Notes under the pieces: model-generated | The model's input: the letters and a program-made list of their open reading frames with translations, nothing else | Told to the model about the DNA's origin: nothing | The model's database searches: none | Program-made: the position numbers and the translations under genes | In this document: positions 50,971-59,572 of the stretch, piece after piece | How positions within the stretch are numbered: position 1 is the first letter of the stretch | How the letters are laid out: the number at the start of each line of letters is the position of its first letter | Origin: Falsochrobactrum ovis | Lineage (GTDB): Bacteria > Pseudomonadota > Alphaproteobacteria > Rhizobiales > Rhizobiaceae | Reading direction: 5' to 3' | NCBI RefSeq assembly: GCF_003259955.1 | Contig: NZ_QLMK01000001.1 | Location: 683,411-747,410 of the forward strand | DNA length: 64,000 nt

Positions 50971-51842
50971 TCCCCATTCCGCCAGAGCTTGAATCACATC
51001 TGCAAGGGGAAGTGACAACCCATTGCTTTGCTTGGATTATAAGACGTTCTGATCAAATCGTTCTTGGGTTCACAGATCACGATCGCACGCTGATTATTGA
51101 CGGAGTTTCTTGCGAGCCACTCAGCGGTCTGAATAGTTCTGAAGCCAGCACCCAGCTTGGGCTATCGGTCGCTGGCGGAGAGGTGGAAGGTATCTTGTCT
51201 TCCAGTAAAATCAGCGATGCGGATATTGAACTTGGCCGATTTGACGATGCTGTAATCGAAGCCTATCTCGCAAATTGGCAGAAGCCGGAACAACATGTGG
51301 TTTTACGCCGGTGGACGGCGGGCAAGATCACCCGCGCGGGAAATCGTTTCGTTATGGAACTGAAAGGCGTTGCCGCTGCATTCGATGCTGTAAAAGGCCG
51401 TCGCATCCAACGCAATTGCTCCGCAGCACTTGGCGATGGACGCTGCGGCATAAATCTCAGCGACCCACGCTATTTTGCAAATGGAACAGTTTCTCGCTTT
51501 GAGGGAACAACTCTTAAGGTCGTAGGTCTGAGCCAATTTGCCGATGGTTGGTTTTCTAACGGCACATTAACGTGGCAGAGCGGCGCAAATGCAGGCCGTA
51601 CAATCCACTGTGTCAGCCATTCGGGCGCCACGCTTCAACTGATTGATCCGCCTATATTGCCGTTATCGGGAGGGGAGAGGTTCCACATCACCGCGGGCTG
51701 CGACAAGAGCTTTACCACCTGCAAGGCAAAATTTTCCAACGGAATTAACTTCCGCGGTTTTCCCCACTTGCCGGGAAATGATGCCGCGTTCGCTTACGTT
51801 ACCAGTGCAAATGAATATGACGGGGGCGCGCTCGTTCTATGA
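50967..51842 (+). CDS. GTA g13: DUF2163 baseplate hub protein
   Basis: The 291-residue protein matches DUF2163 with the C-terminal phage_BR0599 domain (HCFAWIIRRSDQIVLGFTDH; RIQRNCSAALGDGRCGINLS; GCDKSFTTCKAKFSNGINFR-GFPHLPGNDA). The Cys-rich positions in GDGRCG and GCDKSFTTCKAKF suggest the iron-sulfur or metal site reported for hub proteins of this family. Overlaps g12 and g14 by 4 bases each. Confidence 0.93.
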   Translation: MIPIPPELESHLQGEVTTHCFAWIIRRSDQIVLGFTDHDRTLIIDGVSCEPLSGLNSSEASTQLGLSVAGGEVEGILSSSKISDADIELGRFDDAVIEAYLANWQKPEQHVVLRRWTAGKITRAGNRFVMELKGVAAAFDAVKGRRIQRNCSAALGDGRCGINLSDPRYFANGTVSRFEGTTLKVVGLSQFADGWFSNGTLTWQSGANAGRTIHCVSHSGATLQLIDPPILPLSGGERFHITAGCDKSFTTCKAKFSNGINFRGFPHLPGNDAAFAYVTSANEYDGGALVL

Positions 51843-52270
51843 TGGCTCAAAGCGTTATTGAAGAAGCAGAGCGCTGGATCGGTACGCCTTACCGGCATGC
51901 GGCATCGCGCCGGGGTGTCAGTTGCGATTGCCTAGGCTTGGTACGAGGCATCTGGCGGGCGCTTTATGGATGCGAACCTGAACGGATAATGCCATATGCG
52001 GCCGATTGGGGCGAGGTTTCCAAAGATGATCCTTTGCTGGAAGCCGCAGAACGCCATCTGATAAAACGCGATATGAGCGATCCGCAACCTGGCGATCTTT
52101 TGGTGTTTCGCTGGCGAGAAAACACCGCTGCCAAACATCTTGGCATCATGACCTACGAGAACCGTTTCATCCATGCCTATGAAGGGCACAGCGTCATGAC
52201 TTCGGCGCTTGTACCGCAATGGCGGAAACGTATCGCAGGAATTTTCATTTTTCCCGAACGGAAATTATAA
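51839..52270 (+). CDS. GTA g14: NlpC/P60-family cell wall peptidase
   Basis: The 143-residue protein has the catalytic Cys in RRGVSCDCLGLVRGIWRALY, the catalytic His in TAAKHLGIMTYENRFIHAYE and a C-terminal WRKRIAGIFIFPE. It is expected to cut peptidoglycan peptides so that the tail can reach the inner membrane. Confidence 0.94.
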   Translation: MMAQSVIEEAERWIGTPYRHAASRRGVSCDCLGLVRGIWRALYGCEPERIMPYAADWGEVSKDDPLLEAAERHLIKRDMSDPQPGDLLVFRWRENTAAKHLGIMTYENRFIHAYEGHSVMTSALVPQWRKRIAGIFIFPERKL

Positions 52271-52271
52271 A

Positions 52272-55200
52272 ATGGCAACAATAGTTCTGCAAGCAGTGGG
52301 TGCCGCCGTTGGCGGCATTTTTGGCCCTGTGGGCGCCGCCATCGGCGCCGGGCTCGGGGCTATGGGCGGCTATGCAGTGGACACCGCTATCATCAATTCC
52401 ACCCGACATATGGAAGGTGCGCGATTAACAAGCGGCCGTTTTGTGACCGCTGAAGAAGGTGCAAACCTGCCTTTTATTTATGGCACCGCTCGGCTTTCGG
52501 GCACTTTGATTTGGGCCACACGATTTGAAGAGAGCAAAACCACCGAGCGCCAAGGCGGTAAAGGTGGGCCAAAAGTGACCAGTTACAGCTATTTTGGCAA
52601 TGCCGCCTATGCGGTTGCTGAGGGTGAAATTGCGGGTATCCGCCGCATATGGGCAGACGGTCAGGAATTGGATTTGACCGAAATAAATATGCGGATCTAT
52701 CGTGGCACCGAGCATCAGCAACCTGATCCGTTGATCGAAGCTAAACAAGGAACGGGTAACGCCCCAGCCTATCGCGGTACTGCCTATGTCGTATTTGAAC
52801 GTATCCCTCTGGAGAACTACGGCAACCGGCTGCCACAGTTCCACTTTGAGGTGATGCGACCTATTGGTAAGCTTGCAAAAGATTTGCGCGCTGTCGCGTT
52901 AATTCCAGGTTCTACAGAATTCGGGCTTTCGCCTGAACCTGTTCGTGACCAGCCACAATTGGGCTACCAGCGATGGGTCAATCGTAATTCTATACGCAGT
53001 CGCAGCGATTGGGCCGCAGCGATGGATGAATTGCAAGCCCTGTGTCCGAACCTGAAACATGTGGCCATTGTGCTGCCTTGGTTTGGCGATGATCTTCGTG
53101 CTGGCAACTGTCTCATTCGCCCCGGCGTCGCGGACGCTTCGCACCATAGGTCAAGCAGAGTTTGGAGAGTGGAGCGCGTCACCCGCGCCCAGGCGCATTT
53201 GATCTCGCGAAGTGGCGAAGGCGCGGCCTATGGCGGCACGCCATCCGATGAAAGTGTCATAGACGCTATCCGCGACGCGCGGGCGCGAGGCCTGCAAGTT
53301 ACCTTATATCCTTTCATCATGATGGATGTACCTGCCGGCAATAATCTGCCATCTCCCTATGGTGGTGCAAGCCAACCGGTCTATCCTTGGCGTGGTCGGA
53401 TCACTTGTTATCCAGCGCCGGGTATGAACGGCTCGCCAGATAAAACTGCGATCGCAGGCGCTGAGGTAGAGGCTTTTGTTAATGGAACATGGGGTTATCG
53501 ACGTTTTCTGAATCATTGCGCCAACCTGGCCGTTCAAGCGGGAGGTGTGGATGCCTTTTTGATTGGCTCCGAATTGCGCGGGTTAACCCGCATTCGCGAT
53601 AGTCACACCAATTTCCCATTTGTTACGCATCTTTGCGCTTTGGCAGAAGAAATGCGCTCGAAACTGGGCCCCAATTGCCGCATTACCTATGGTGCTGATT
53701 GGACTGAATATTTTGGCTATCAAGCAGAAGACGGCACCGGCGATCTATTCTTCAATTTGGATCCGTTTTGGTCTCACCCTGCAATTGATGCAATTGGCAT
53801 AGATAATTACATGCCGCTCGCTGATTGGCGCGATAGCGATCTTGAAGGCGGAAATCCAGACGGATTTGAAGGGGCTTACGACCTTGATGGATTGATGGCT
53901 AATATCGAAGCCGGTGAGGGTTTTGATTGGTATTATGCCAGCAGCGAGGACCGTGCCAAGCGTATCCGCACCCCAATAACCGATGGTATGGCAGGCAAGC
54001 CTTGGGTCTATCGTTTCAAAGACATTCGAGCCTGGTGGAGCAATCAACATTTTAATCGGATTGGGGGCAAAGAGGCGTCTCAGCCGACCGCATGGGTCCC
54101 TCAATCAAAACCATTCTGGTTTACCGAGTTGGGTTGTCCTGCGGTCGATAAAGGCCCCAATCAGCCGAATGTTTTTCCAGATTCAAAATCATCGGAGAAC
54201 GCAGCGCCATATTTTTCTAACGGATCACGCTCGGACATCGCTATGGACCGATTTTTGCGTGCGCATTTTCACTACTGGCCAGAAAACAATCCAATATCGC
54301 CCATCTATGGTGGACCTATGTTGGACCTAGATCGCATTTATCTGTGGTCGTGGGACACAAGGCCTTTTCCGGAATTTCCGCTCAAGGGCGAAATATGGGG
54401 CGATGCGCCAAATTGGCGTTTGGGGCATTGGCTAAATGGCCGCATCAATGGAGTGTCTTTGGATGAATTGATTGCTGCAATCCTTGCAGATTTTGGGTTG
54501 CCGGAGGCAGACGTCTCTGGCGTTGACGGGTATTTATCGGGCTTTGTCATATCGGAACCGGCAAGCGCACGGGGAGTGCTGGAGCCGCTTTTGGATATTT
54601 TTGGCGTCAACGGATATGAACAGTCGGGACGTTTTGTGTTTAAAAGCATTGCACGCTCATCAGCAGTGCTTGATTTGCAAACCGCGCTGGTCGAACCTGC
54701 TGAGGGCGCCGCATTGACCGTCATGCTTGACGATCAGAATGATTTACCAGCAGAAGTGGAGTTTTACTGTCACGACCCGTTGCGTGACTTTCAGGTGGTA
54801 GGTGCCAGCGCCATGCGGGATTTAGGTCGAGGAACAGAAAGTGTAAGTCTTTCAGGAGTTCTGGAATCCGGTCAGGCACAGGCTTTGGCCGAAGGATGGT
54901 TAGCACGTCGTCATTCCGAGCGGCGAACGGCGAGCTTTGCTCTGCCGTGGTCTCATGCCGCCCTTCATGTTGGTGATCGCATACGGATTGATCGAGAGGG
55001 TAGCGAGCGTATCTATATTGTGACCGCCCTTGAGGATGGTGATGTGCGCACGGTGAAGGCCGCAGCGCTGGCCTCCAACATTATATATGCCGATCAAGGC
55101 GAGACGCCGCGCTTGCCACCCGGTGGTCCTGTGGCGGATATGAAGCCAGTCATTCATCTGCTGGATCTACCACTCTGGCCCGGCTCAGAAGATCCCGCCC

Positions 55201-56084
55201 AGCAGTTTCGCGTTGCTTGCCATGCCCGTCCATGGCGGGGAGCTGCGGTTTACGCTTCACCCACCGATGATGGATATATGGAACGCGCGTTAGTTTCTGA
55301 GCGCGCCATTATGGGAGAGCTGCTTACCTCCCTGCCTGGCAGTCCCAGTGGCCGGATGATCGACGGGCAAAGTGTTGATCTGGGGCTTTATTCGGGTGAA
55401 TTGCGACCACAATCTATGGCACAGCTTTTCAACGGGGCCAACGCAGCTTTGCTACGATCACCGGAAGGAGATTGGGAAGTTTTCCAATTCTTGAATGCGG
55501 AAGAAATCGGGCTGGATGAGTGGCGGATCAGCGGATTGCTGCGGGGCCAGCTTGGCACTGAATTGGCAGCCCTTTCGGAGAAACCAGCGGGCACGCCCTT
55601 CATCCTGATAGATGCTTCGGTGACCAGTGTGGGGCTGCAATCATCTGAAATTGGCCTGCAACTGAATTGGAGGATTGGAACCGCGGGTAAATCCTTTTCG
55701 GATGAATATTTCGATACAATAGAATTCAGCGGCGGATTGCGAGCATTGCGGCCATTAAGTCCGGTTCATTTGAAAGCCGAAGCCTTGCCAACCGGCGATC
55801 TAGCTGTGAGCTGGATCAGGCGAGGTCGGATTGATGCGGATAATTGGCTGGGCGAAGATATACCGCTTGGTGAGGAGCAAGAAGCCTATCAGGTTGAGAT
55901 ATGGCAATCTGGAACACGCATACGACAAGAGAATGTTTCGGTTCCAAGATGGAATTATTCGCAAGCAGACCGGAATATGGAGGTGGGCAATCAAGCGTTC
56001 GAAATACGTGTTGCAATGATCAGCGCGAAAGTGGGTGCAGGCGATCCGGCTAGTCTCGTCATAAGCGACCAATTGATGAACTGA
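52272..56084 (+). CDS. GTA g15: megatron tail/host-interaction protein (GTA TIM-barrel)
   Basis: The 1270-residue protein starts with a Gly-rich hydrophobic segment (VGAAVGGIFGPVGAAIGAGL) and continues with GTA_TIM-barrel-like (about 200-650: CPNLKHVAIVLPWFGDDLRA; GVDAFLIGSELRGLTRIRDS; GADWTEYFGYQAEDGTGDLF; KPFWFTELGCPAVDKG) and Phage-tail_3 type modules, ending in beta-rich domains (AQLFNGANAALLRSPEGDWE). It forms the tail tip that contacts the recipient. ATG 52272 is one base after the g14 stop; the frame upstream to 52209 lies inside g14. Confidence 0.95.
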   Translation: MATIVLQAVGAAVGGIFGPVGAAIGAGLGAMGGYAVDTAIINSTRHMEGARLTSGRFVTAEEGANLPFIYGTARLSGTLIWATRFEESKTTERQGGKGGPKVTSYSYFGNAAYAVAEGEIAGIRRIWADGQELDLTEINMRIYRGTEHQQPDPLIEAKQGTGNAPAYRGTAYVVFERIPLENYGNRLPQFHFEVMRPIGKLAKDLRAVALIPGSTEFGLSPEPVRDQPQLGYQRWVNRNSIRSRSDWAAAMDELQALCPNLKHVAIVLPWFGDDLRAGNCLIRPGVADASHHRSSRVWRVERVTRAQAHLISRSGEGAAYGGTPSDESVIDAIRDARARGLQVTLYPFIMMDVPAGNNLPSPYGGASQPVYPWRGRITCYPAPGMNGSPDKTAIAGAEVEAFVNGTWGYRRFLNHCANLAVQAGGVDAFLIGSELRGLTRIRDSHTNFPFVTHLCALAEEMRSKLGPNCRITYGADWTEYFGYQAEDGTGDLFFNLDPFWSHPAIDAIGIDNYMPLADWRDSDLEGGNPDGFEGAYDLDGLMANIEAGEGFDWYYASSEDRAKRIRTPITDGMAGKPWVYRFKDIRAWWSNQHFNRIGGKEASQPTAWVPQSKPFWFTELGCPAVDKGPNQPNVFPDSKSSENAAPYFSNGSRSDIAMDRFLRAHFHYWPENNPISPIYGGPMLDLDRIYLWSWDTRPFPEFPLKGEIWGDAPNWRLGHWLNGRINGVSLDELIAAILADFGLPEADVSGVDGYLSGFVISEPASARGVLEPLLDIFGVNGYEQSGRFVFKSIARSSAVLDLQTALVEPAEGAALTVMLDDQNDLPAEVEFYCHDPLRDFQVVGASAMRDLGRGTESVSLSGVLESGQAQALAEGWLARRHSERRTASFALPWSHAALHVGDRIRIDREGSERIYIVTALEDGDVRTVKAAALASNIIYADQGETPRLPPGGPVADMKPVIHLLDLPLWPGSEDPAQQFRVACHARPWRGAAVYASPTDDGYMERALVSERAIMGELLTSLPGSPSGRMIDGQSVDLGLYSGELRPQSMAQLFNGANAALLRSPEGDWEVFQFLNAEEIGLDEWRISGLLRGQLGTELAALSEKPAGTPFILIDASVTSVGLQSSEIGLQLNWRIGTAGKSFSDEYFDTIEFSGGLRALRPLSPVHLKAEALPTGDLAVSWIRRGRIDADNWLGEDIPLGEEQEAYQVEIWQSGTRIRQENVSVPRWNYSQADRNMEVGNQAFEIRVAMISAKVGAGDPASLVISDQLMN

Positions 56085-56095
56085 AAGGAAAGTTA

Positions 56096-56302
56096 ATGCA
56101 GGACAACAAACCTTGGTATCTCTCTCGAACAGTATGGGCGGGCTTGGTTACCCTTGTGCTTTCGCTTGCCGGAGCATTTGGATTTGCCAGCGATACGATT
56201 GATCAGGGCGAACTAACCGAACTATTATTACAACTTGCTACAGCCATTGCAGGACTGGTCACTATTTTAGGACGAGTTGCGGCGAATTCACGTATTTCAT
56301 AA
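56096..56302 (+). CDS. Small holin-like membrane protein at the end of the GTA cluster
   Basis: A 68-residue protein with two hydrophobic segments (TVWAGLVTLVLSLAGAFGFA; LLLQLATAIAGLVTILGRVA) separated by an acidic turn (DTIDQGELTE) and a short basic end. The W-Y-x-SRTVWAGLV start is seen in small membrane proteins of prophage lysis or tail regions. GGAAAG precedes the ATG and the gene starts 11 bases after g15, so it belongs to the same transcript. Holin function is an inference from size, topology and place. Confidence 0.6.
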   Translation: MQDNKPWYLSRTVWAGLVTLVLSLAGAFGFASDTIDQGELTELLLQLATAIAGLVTILGRVAANSRIS

Positions 56303-56330
56303 AATTACAAATTGTGATAGGGGATTCACC

Positions 56331-56414
56331 ATGGGGCAGATTAGCCAAATTGAACGAAACGGACTGGTCTTCCCCAAATGGTCTGGATATTGCTGGTCCG
56401 GTCTGTGGACTTAG
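56331..56414 (+). CDS. Candidate 27-codon ORF
   Basis: ATG 56331 has AGGGGAT about 6 nt upstream and opens MGQISQIERNGLVFPKWSGY, then CWSGLWT and a stop. It may be a remnant or small peptide between the GTA cluster and feuN. No other support. Confidence 0.2.
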   Translation: MGQISQIERNGLVFPKWSGYCWSGLWT

Positions 56415-56491
56415 CAATTCTGATAAAGCTAAACTTTCGTGCCTGTAAGCGGAATGTATCGTTCATGCATGGTTCAGCTGCGAGGCGCTAT

Positions 56492-56800
56492 ATGGGCAGC
56501 ATGATGAAAAAGAACCCTGCTTTGAGATTTTTTGCACTTCTCACAATCTGCGTCGGATTGTTGCCGATGAGCGTTGGCGCGATGCCGATCGGGACGCCGG
56601 AGAAGCCTCGTTTCTTGGTCAACGCTTCCGGCGATTGCGCTTCCGTGGGAGAAAAAGTTGCGGCCTCGCAGGGTGGGCAACTGGCCAAGGCAACACCAAC
56701 CGTGCAAAATGGTAAACCTATGTGTATCGTTGTAGTTCTGGTGCCAGGACGCGATGGTGAACGTCCGCGCCGCGTAGAAGTTGCGGTGCCAGCGAATTAA
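56492..56800 (+). CDS. feuN: FeuN-like periplasmic inhibitor of FeuPQ
   Basis: The 102-residue product has a signal peptide (ALRFFALLTICVGLLPMSVG) and a small periplasmic domain with two Cys (FLVNASGDCASVGEKVAASQ; GKPMCIVVVLVPGRDGERPR). In Sinorhizobium meliloti the small periplasmic protein FeuN is encoded directly upstream of feuPQ and restrains this two-component system. ATG 56492 has GAGG 6-7 nt upstream; the paired ATGs at 56501 and 56504 are alternatives. Name rests on size, export and position. Confidence 0.65.
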   Translation: MGSMMKKNPALRFFALLTICVGLLPMSVGAMPIGTPEKPRFLVNASGDCASVGEKVAASQGGQLAKATPTVQNGKPMCIVVVLVPGRDGERPRRVEVAVPAN

Positions 56801-56853
56801 ACGCTGAGACCTAAACACTGGCGAACTAAACGATTGGATTGGGGGAAGCCGTT

Positions 56854-57534
56854 TTGCGTATCCTGATCGTTGAAGACGATAAAGATCTGAATAGACAGCT
56901 TTCAGATGCGCTTCTTGGCGCAGGCTATGTGGTTGATTGTGCCTTTGACGGTGAGGAAGGTCACTATTTAGGGGATACCGAGCCCTACGACGCTGTTATT
57001 CTTGATATTGGCCTTCCGCAAATGGACGGCATCAGCGTGGTGGAACGTTGGCGGCAGGCTGGTCGGACGATGCCAGTGCTTATGCTCACCGCACGGGATC
57101 GCTGGAGCGATAAGGTTGCGGGTATTGATGCCGGTGCTGACGATTATGTGGCCAAGCCATTCCATATTGAAGAAGTGCTGGCCCGACTTCGGGCTTTAAT
57201 AAGAAGAGCTGCAGGACATGCTTCTTCCGAGCTTGTCTGTGGGCCTTTGCATCTTGATACCAAAACATCAAAGGTCAGTGTGGATGGAGTGCTGCTTAAA
57301 CTCACCTCACATGAATATCGCCTGCTTTCATATTTAATGCATCATCAAGATCAAGTTATTTCCCGCACGGAACTGGTTGAACATCTTTATGATCAGGATT
57401 TTGATCGAGATTCCAATACGATCGAAGTTTTCGTGGGGCGTCTGCGCAAAAAATTGGGTGCTGACCTGATCGAAACAGTACGCGGTATGGGCTATCGTAT
57501 GCGCGCTGATACGCGTGAAGTTGAGAAAGGTTGA
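56854..57534 (+). CDS. feuP: Two-component response regulator FeuP (OmpR/PhoP family)
   Basis: The 226-residue protein has a receiver domain (RILIVEDDKDLNRQL; phospho-acceptor Asp in YDAVILDIGLPQMDGISVV; Lys in DDYVAKPFHIEEVLA) and a winged-helix output domain (LKLTSHEYRLLSYLMHHQD; SNTIEVFVGRLRKKLGADLI-ETVRGMGYRM). FeuPQ controls envelope and osmoadaptation genes in rhizobia. The start is TTG 56854 with GGGGGAAG about 5-7 nt upstream, giving MRILIVEDD. Overlaps feuQ by 4 bases. Confidence 0.9.
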   Translation: MRILIVEDDKDLNRQLSDALLGAGYVVDCAFDGEEGHYLGDTEPYDAVILDIGLPQMDGISVVERWRQAGRTMPVLMLTARDRWSDKVAGIDAGADDYVAKPFHIEEVLARLRALIRRAAGHASSELVCGPLHLDTKTSKVSVDGVLLKLTSHEYRLLSYLMHHQDQVISRTELVEHLYDQDFDRDSNTIEVFVGRLRKKLGADLIETVRGMGYRMRADTREVEKG

Positions 57535-58934
57535 GGGAACTGAATTTTTTCAGCATTTTTCCTCCCATTCGCTCCCTCGCTGTTCGCGTGGTTACGCTTT
57601 CAACGCTTTGGGTAATTCTGGCGCTAATGGTAGGAGCGACTGCCATCAGTGCTCTTTATAGCGAAGCAGCACGCGATAATTTCGAGCGGCTTTTGTCAGC
57701 GCATTTGTTCAGTCTGGTCGGCGCAGTGAGCATCTCGCCTGACGGATCGCTTGACGGTCGACCAGAACTTGGCGATGCCCGATATTCCAGCCCATTGTCG
57801 GGCTGGTATTGGTCTGTTGTCCCTGTAACGCCAAATGTTCACGGCGAGCTGCGGTCTCAATCACAAATGGGCCGTCCTCTTCCAGATGTCTCTATCTCTG
57901 AGGTACCTTTTGATAGTTCCTTTCGCCGTGCTTTCACAATGCCTGGACTTAACGGCGAAGAACTTTATGTCGTTGAAACGGAGGTTGTTCTTGCCGCAGA
58001 CAACCGCGTTGCCCGCTTCCGGGTCATGGGCAATCTGACGGAAATCCTTCAGGAAGTAAGACAATTTCGGACCCGATTAATCTTGTATTTGTCGGCTTTT
58101 GGACTGGGCAGTATCTTAATCAATGCGGCCATCATTCTATTTGGCCTTCGGCCTTTAGATAAGGTACGCAGAGCGCTTGGCGATATCCGCGAGGGGCGGG
58201 CAACGAAGCTTGATACTTCAGTTCCCTTGGAAATTGCGCCTCTGGCCCACGAGATGAATGCGCTGATCGAGAACAATCGTCGCATTGTTGAGCGCTCTCG
58301 CACCCAGGTCGGAAATCTCGCACATTCACTCAAAACGCCTTTATCTGTTTTGGTGAATGAAGCACGCACGCTGGGAGGAGAGCACGGCCGAATTGTGCGC
58401 GAACAAAGCGAAGCTATGCAGGTGCAAATTCAACACTATTTGCAGCGCGCGCGGATAGCTGCGCAACGCAATAGCGTAGTGTTTCGGACGCCTGTTACCC
58501 CTGTTCTCGAACGGATTAAGCGGGTCACTGCCAAGCTTAATCCAGAATCCAATATTACTTTTGATAATCAGCTACCGAGCGCGATTTTTGCAGGCGAGAA
58601 GGAAGATCTCGAAGAGATTGTCGGCAATCTGCTGGAGAACGCTGCAAAATGGGGCCGCAACCGCATCCATATCATATTGCGCTCAGCTCAGCCGATAAAG
58701 GATAAGCGCCGGTTCGAGATCATCATCGAAGATGATGGCGAGGGCCTTGCCCCGGACCGAATAAAGGAAGCATTGCGACGTGGCAATCGCGTCGATGAGT
58801 CCAAACCTGGCACGGGATTGGGATTGTCTATTGTTCAAGACACTGTGCAGGAATATGGCGGCGATTTACGGCTAAGCAAAGCTGCGTTGGGCGGTTTGAA
58901 AGTATGCGTATTTTTGCCGCTGACCGAAGATTGA
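57531..58934 (+). CDS. feuQ: Sensor histidine kinase FeuQ
   Basis: The 467-residue inner membrane kinase has two membrane segments (about residues 18-42 and 178-202) flanking a periplasmic domain (FSLVGAVSISPDGSLDGRPE; SSPLSGWYWSVVPVTPNVHG), a HAMP-like linker (LRPLDKVRRALGDIREGRAT), the H-box VGNLAHSLKTPLSVLVNEAR and the ATPase (EIVGNLLENAAKWGRNRIHI; EDDGEGLAPDRIKEAL; GTGLGLSIVQDTVQEYGGDL). HSLKTPL is typical of PhoQ/FeuQ kinases. The TTG start overlaps the feuP stop. Confidence 0.9.
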   Translation: MRELNFFSIFPPIRSLAVRVVTLSTLWVILALMVGATAISALYSEAARDNFERLLSAHLFSLVGAVSISPDGSLDGRPELGDARYSSPLSGWYWSVVPVTPNVHGELRSQSQMGRPLPDVSISEVPFDSSFRRAFTMPGLNGEELYVVETEVVLAADNRVARFRVMGNLTEILQEVRQFRTRLILYLSAFGLGSILINAAIILFGLRPLDKVRRALGDIREGRATKLDTSVPLEIAPLAHEMNALIENNRRIVERSRTQVGNLAHSLKTPLSVLVNEARTLGGEHGRIVREQSEAMQVQIQHYLQRARIAAQRNSVVFRTPVTPVLERIKRVTAKLNPESNITFDNQLPSAIFAGEKEDLEEIVGNLLENAAKWGRNRIHIILRSAQPIKDKRRFEIIIEDDGEGLAPDRIKEALRRGNRVDESKPGTGLGLSIVQDTVQEYGGDLRLSKAALGGLKVCVFLPLTED

Positions 58935-59044
58935 TACTGAGGGTTAATACGGAACAATAATGATTGCCTTTGCCAATAGGTAAGGGCAAAGGTTAAATTA
59001 TCGAGCGTGATATTTTGTGTGCGTGTTTAGAAAGACGGGTCCTT

Positions 59045-59485
59045 ATGAAGCTGGTCACGAAATTCTCCACTTCTCTCCTGTTTGTTTCCATTGCGCTTGT
59101 CATTGCCGGGTGTGGTACTGCGGGCGATAGGAAAAATACGAGTTTGACTACACTGGGAGGTTTTTCGAGAGGCGAACCTAAGCCAGATCTTTTGGCTGCA
59201 ATGGGCACAGGACTTTTAGGAAACTCCGCATTGCAACTGACCGCGAATGATCGGCGTAAGGCGCTTGAGGCTGAATATCGCACTCTTGAATATTCGCCGG
59301 CTGGCAAAACGGTTTCATGGAAAGCGGGCAGCTCTTCTGGAGATGTTATGGCGGCTCAGCCTTATCAGGTTGGGTCTCAGAATTGCCGACAATACACCCA
59401 CACATTTAATATTAATGGCGTGCCGCAAACTCAGCGAGGAACCGCCTGTCGCAACCCAGACGGTAGTTGGACCCCCTTAAATTGA
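59045..59485 (+). CDS. Outer membrane lipoprotein, 17 kDa surface antigen-like
   Basis: The 146-residue precursor has a lipoprotein signal (LLFVSIALVIAGC; lipid-modified Cys at residue 23) and a C-terminal domain like the RT0821/17 kDa antigen family (ALEAEYRTLEYSPAGKTVSW; AAQPYQVGSQNCRQYTHTFN; PQTQRGTACRNPDGSWTPLN). Unlike larger relatives the Gly-zipper is short (MGTGLLGNSAL). Monocistronic between feuQ and ccmI. Confidence 0.8.
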   Translation: MKLVTKFSTSLLFVSIALVIAGCGTAGDRKNTSLTTLGGFSRGEPKPDLLAAMGTGLLGNSALQLTANDRRKALEAEYRTLEYSPAGKTVSWKAGSSSGDVMAAQPYQVGSQNCRQYTHTFNINGVPQTQRGTACRNPDGSWTPLN

Positions 59486-59572
59486 CGACCTCTTTTGCGG
59501 CGAATTGCCCTAGTTGGCGAGTTTAACCCGGTAGATATTGGTTTTTTCCTCCGCTGGGGGTAAGTCTCCGCC

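Noticed and set aside
41906-56302. Intact prophage
   Set aside because: Only packaging and structural genes in RcGTA order are present; no integrase, att repeats, replication genes or phage repressor were seen on either side.
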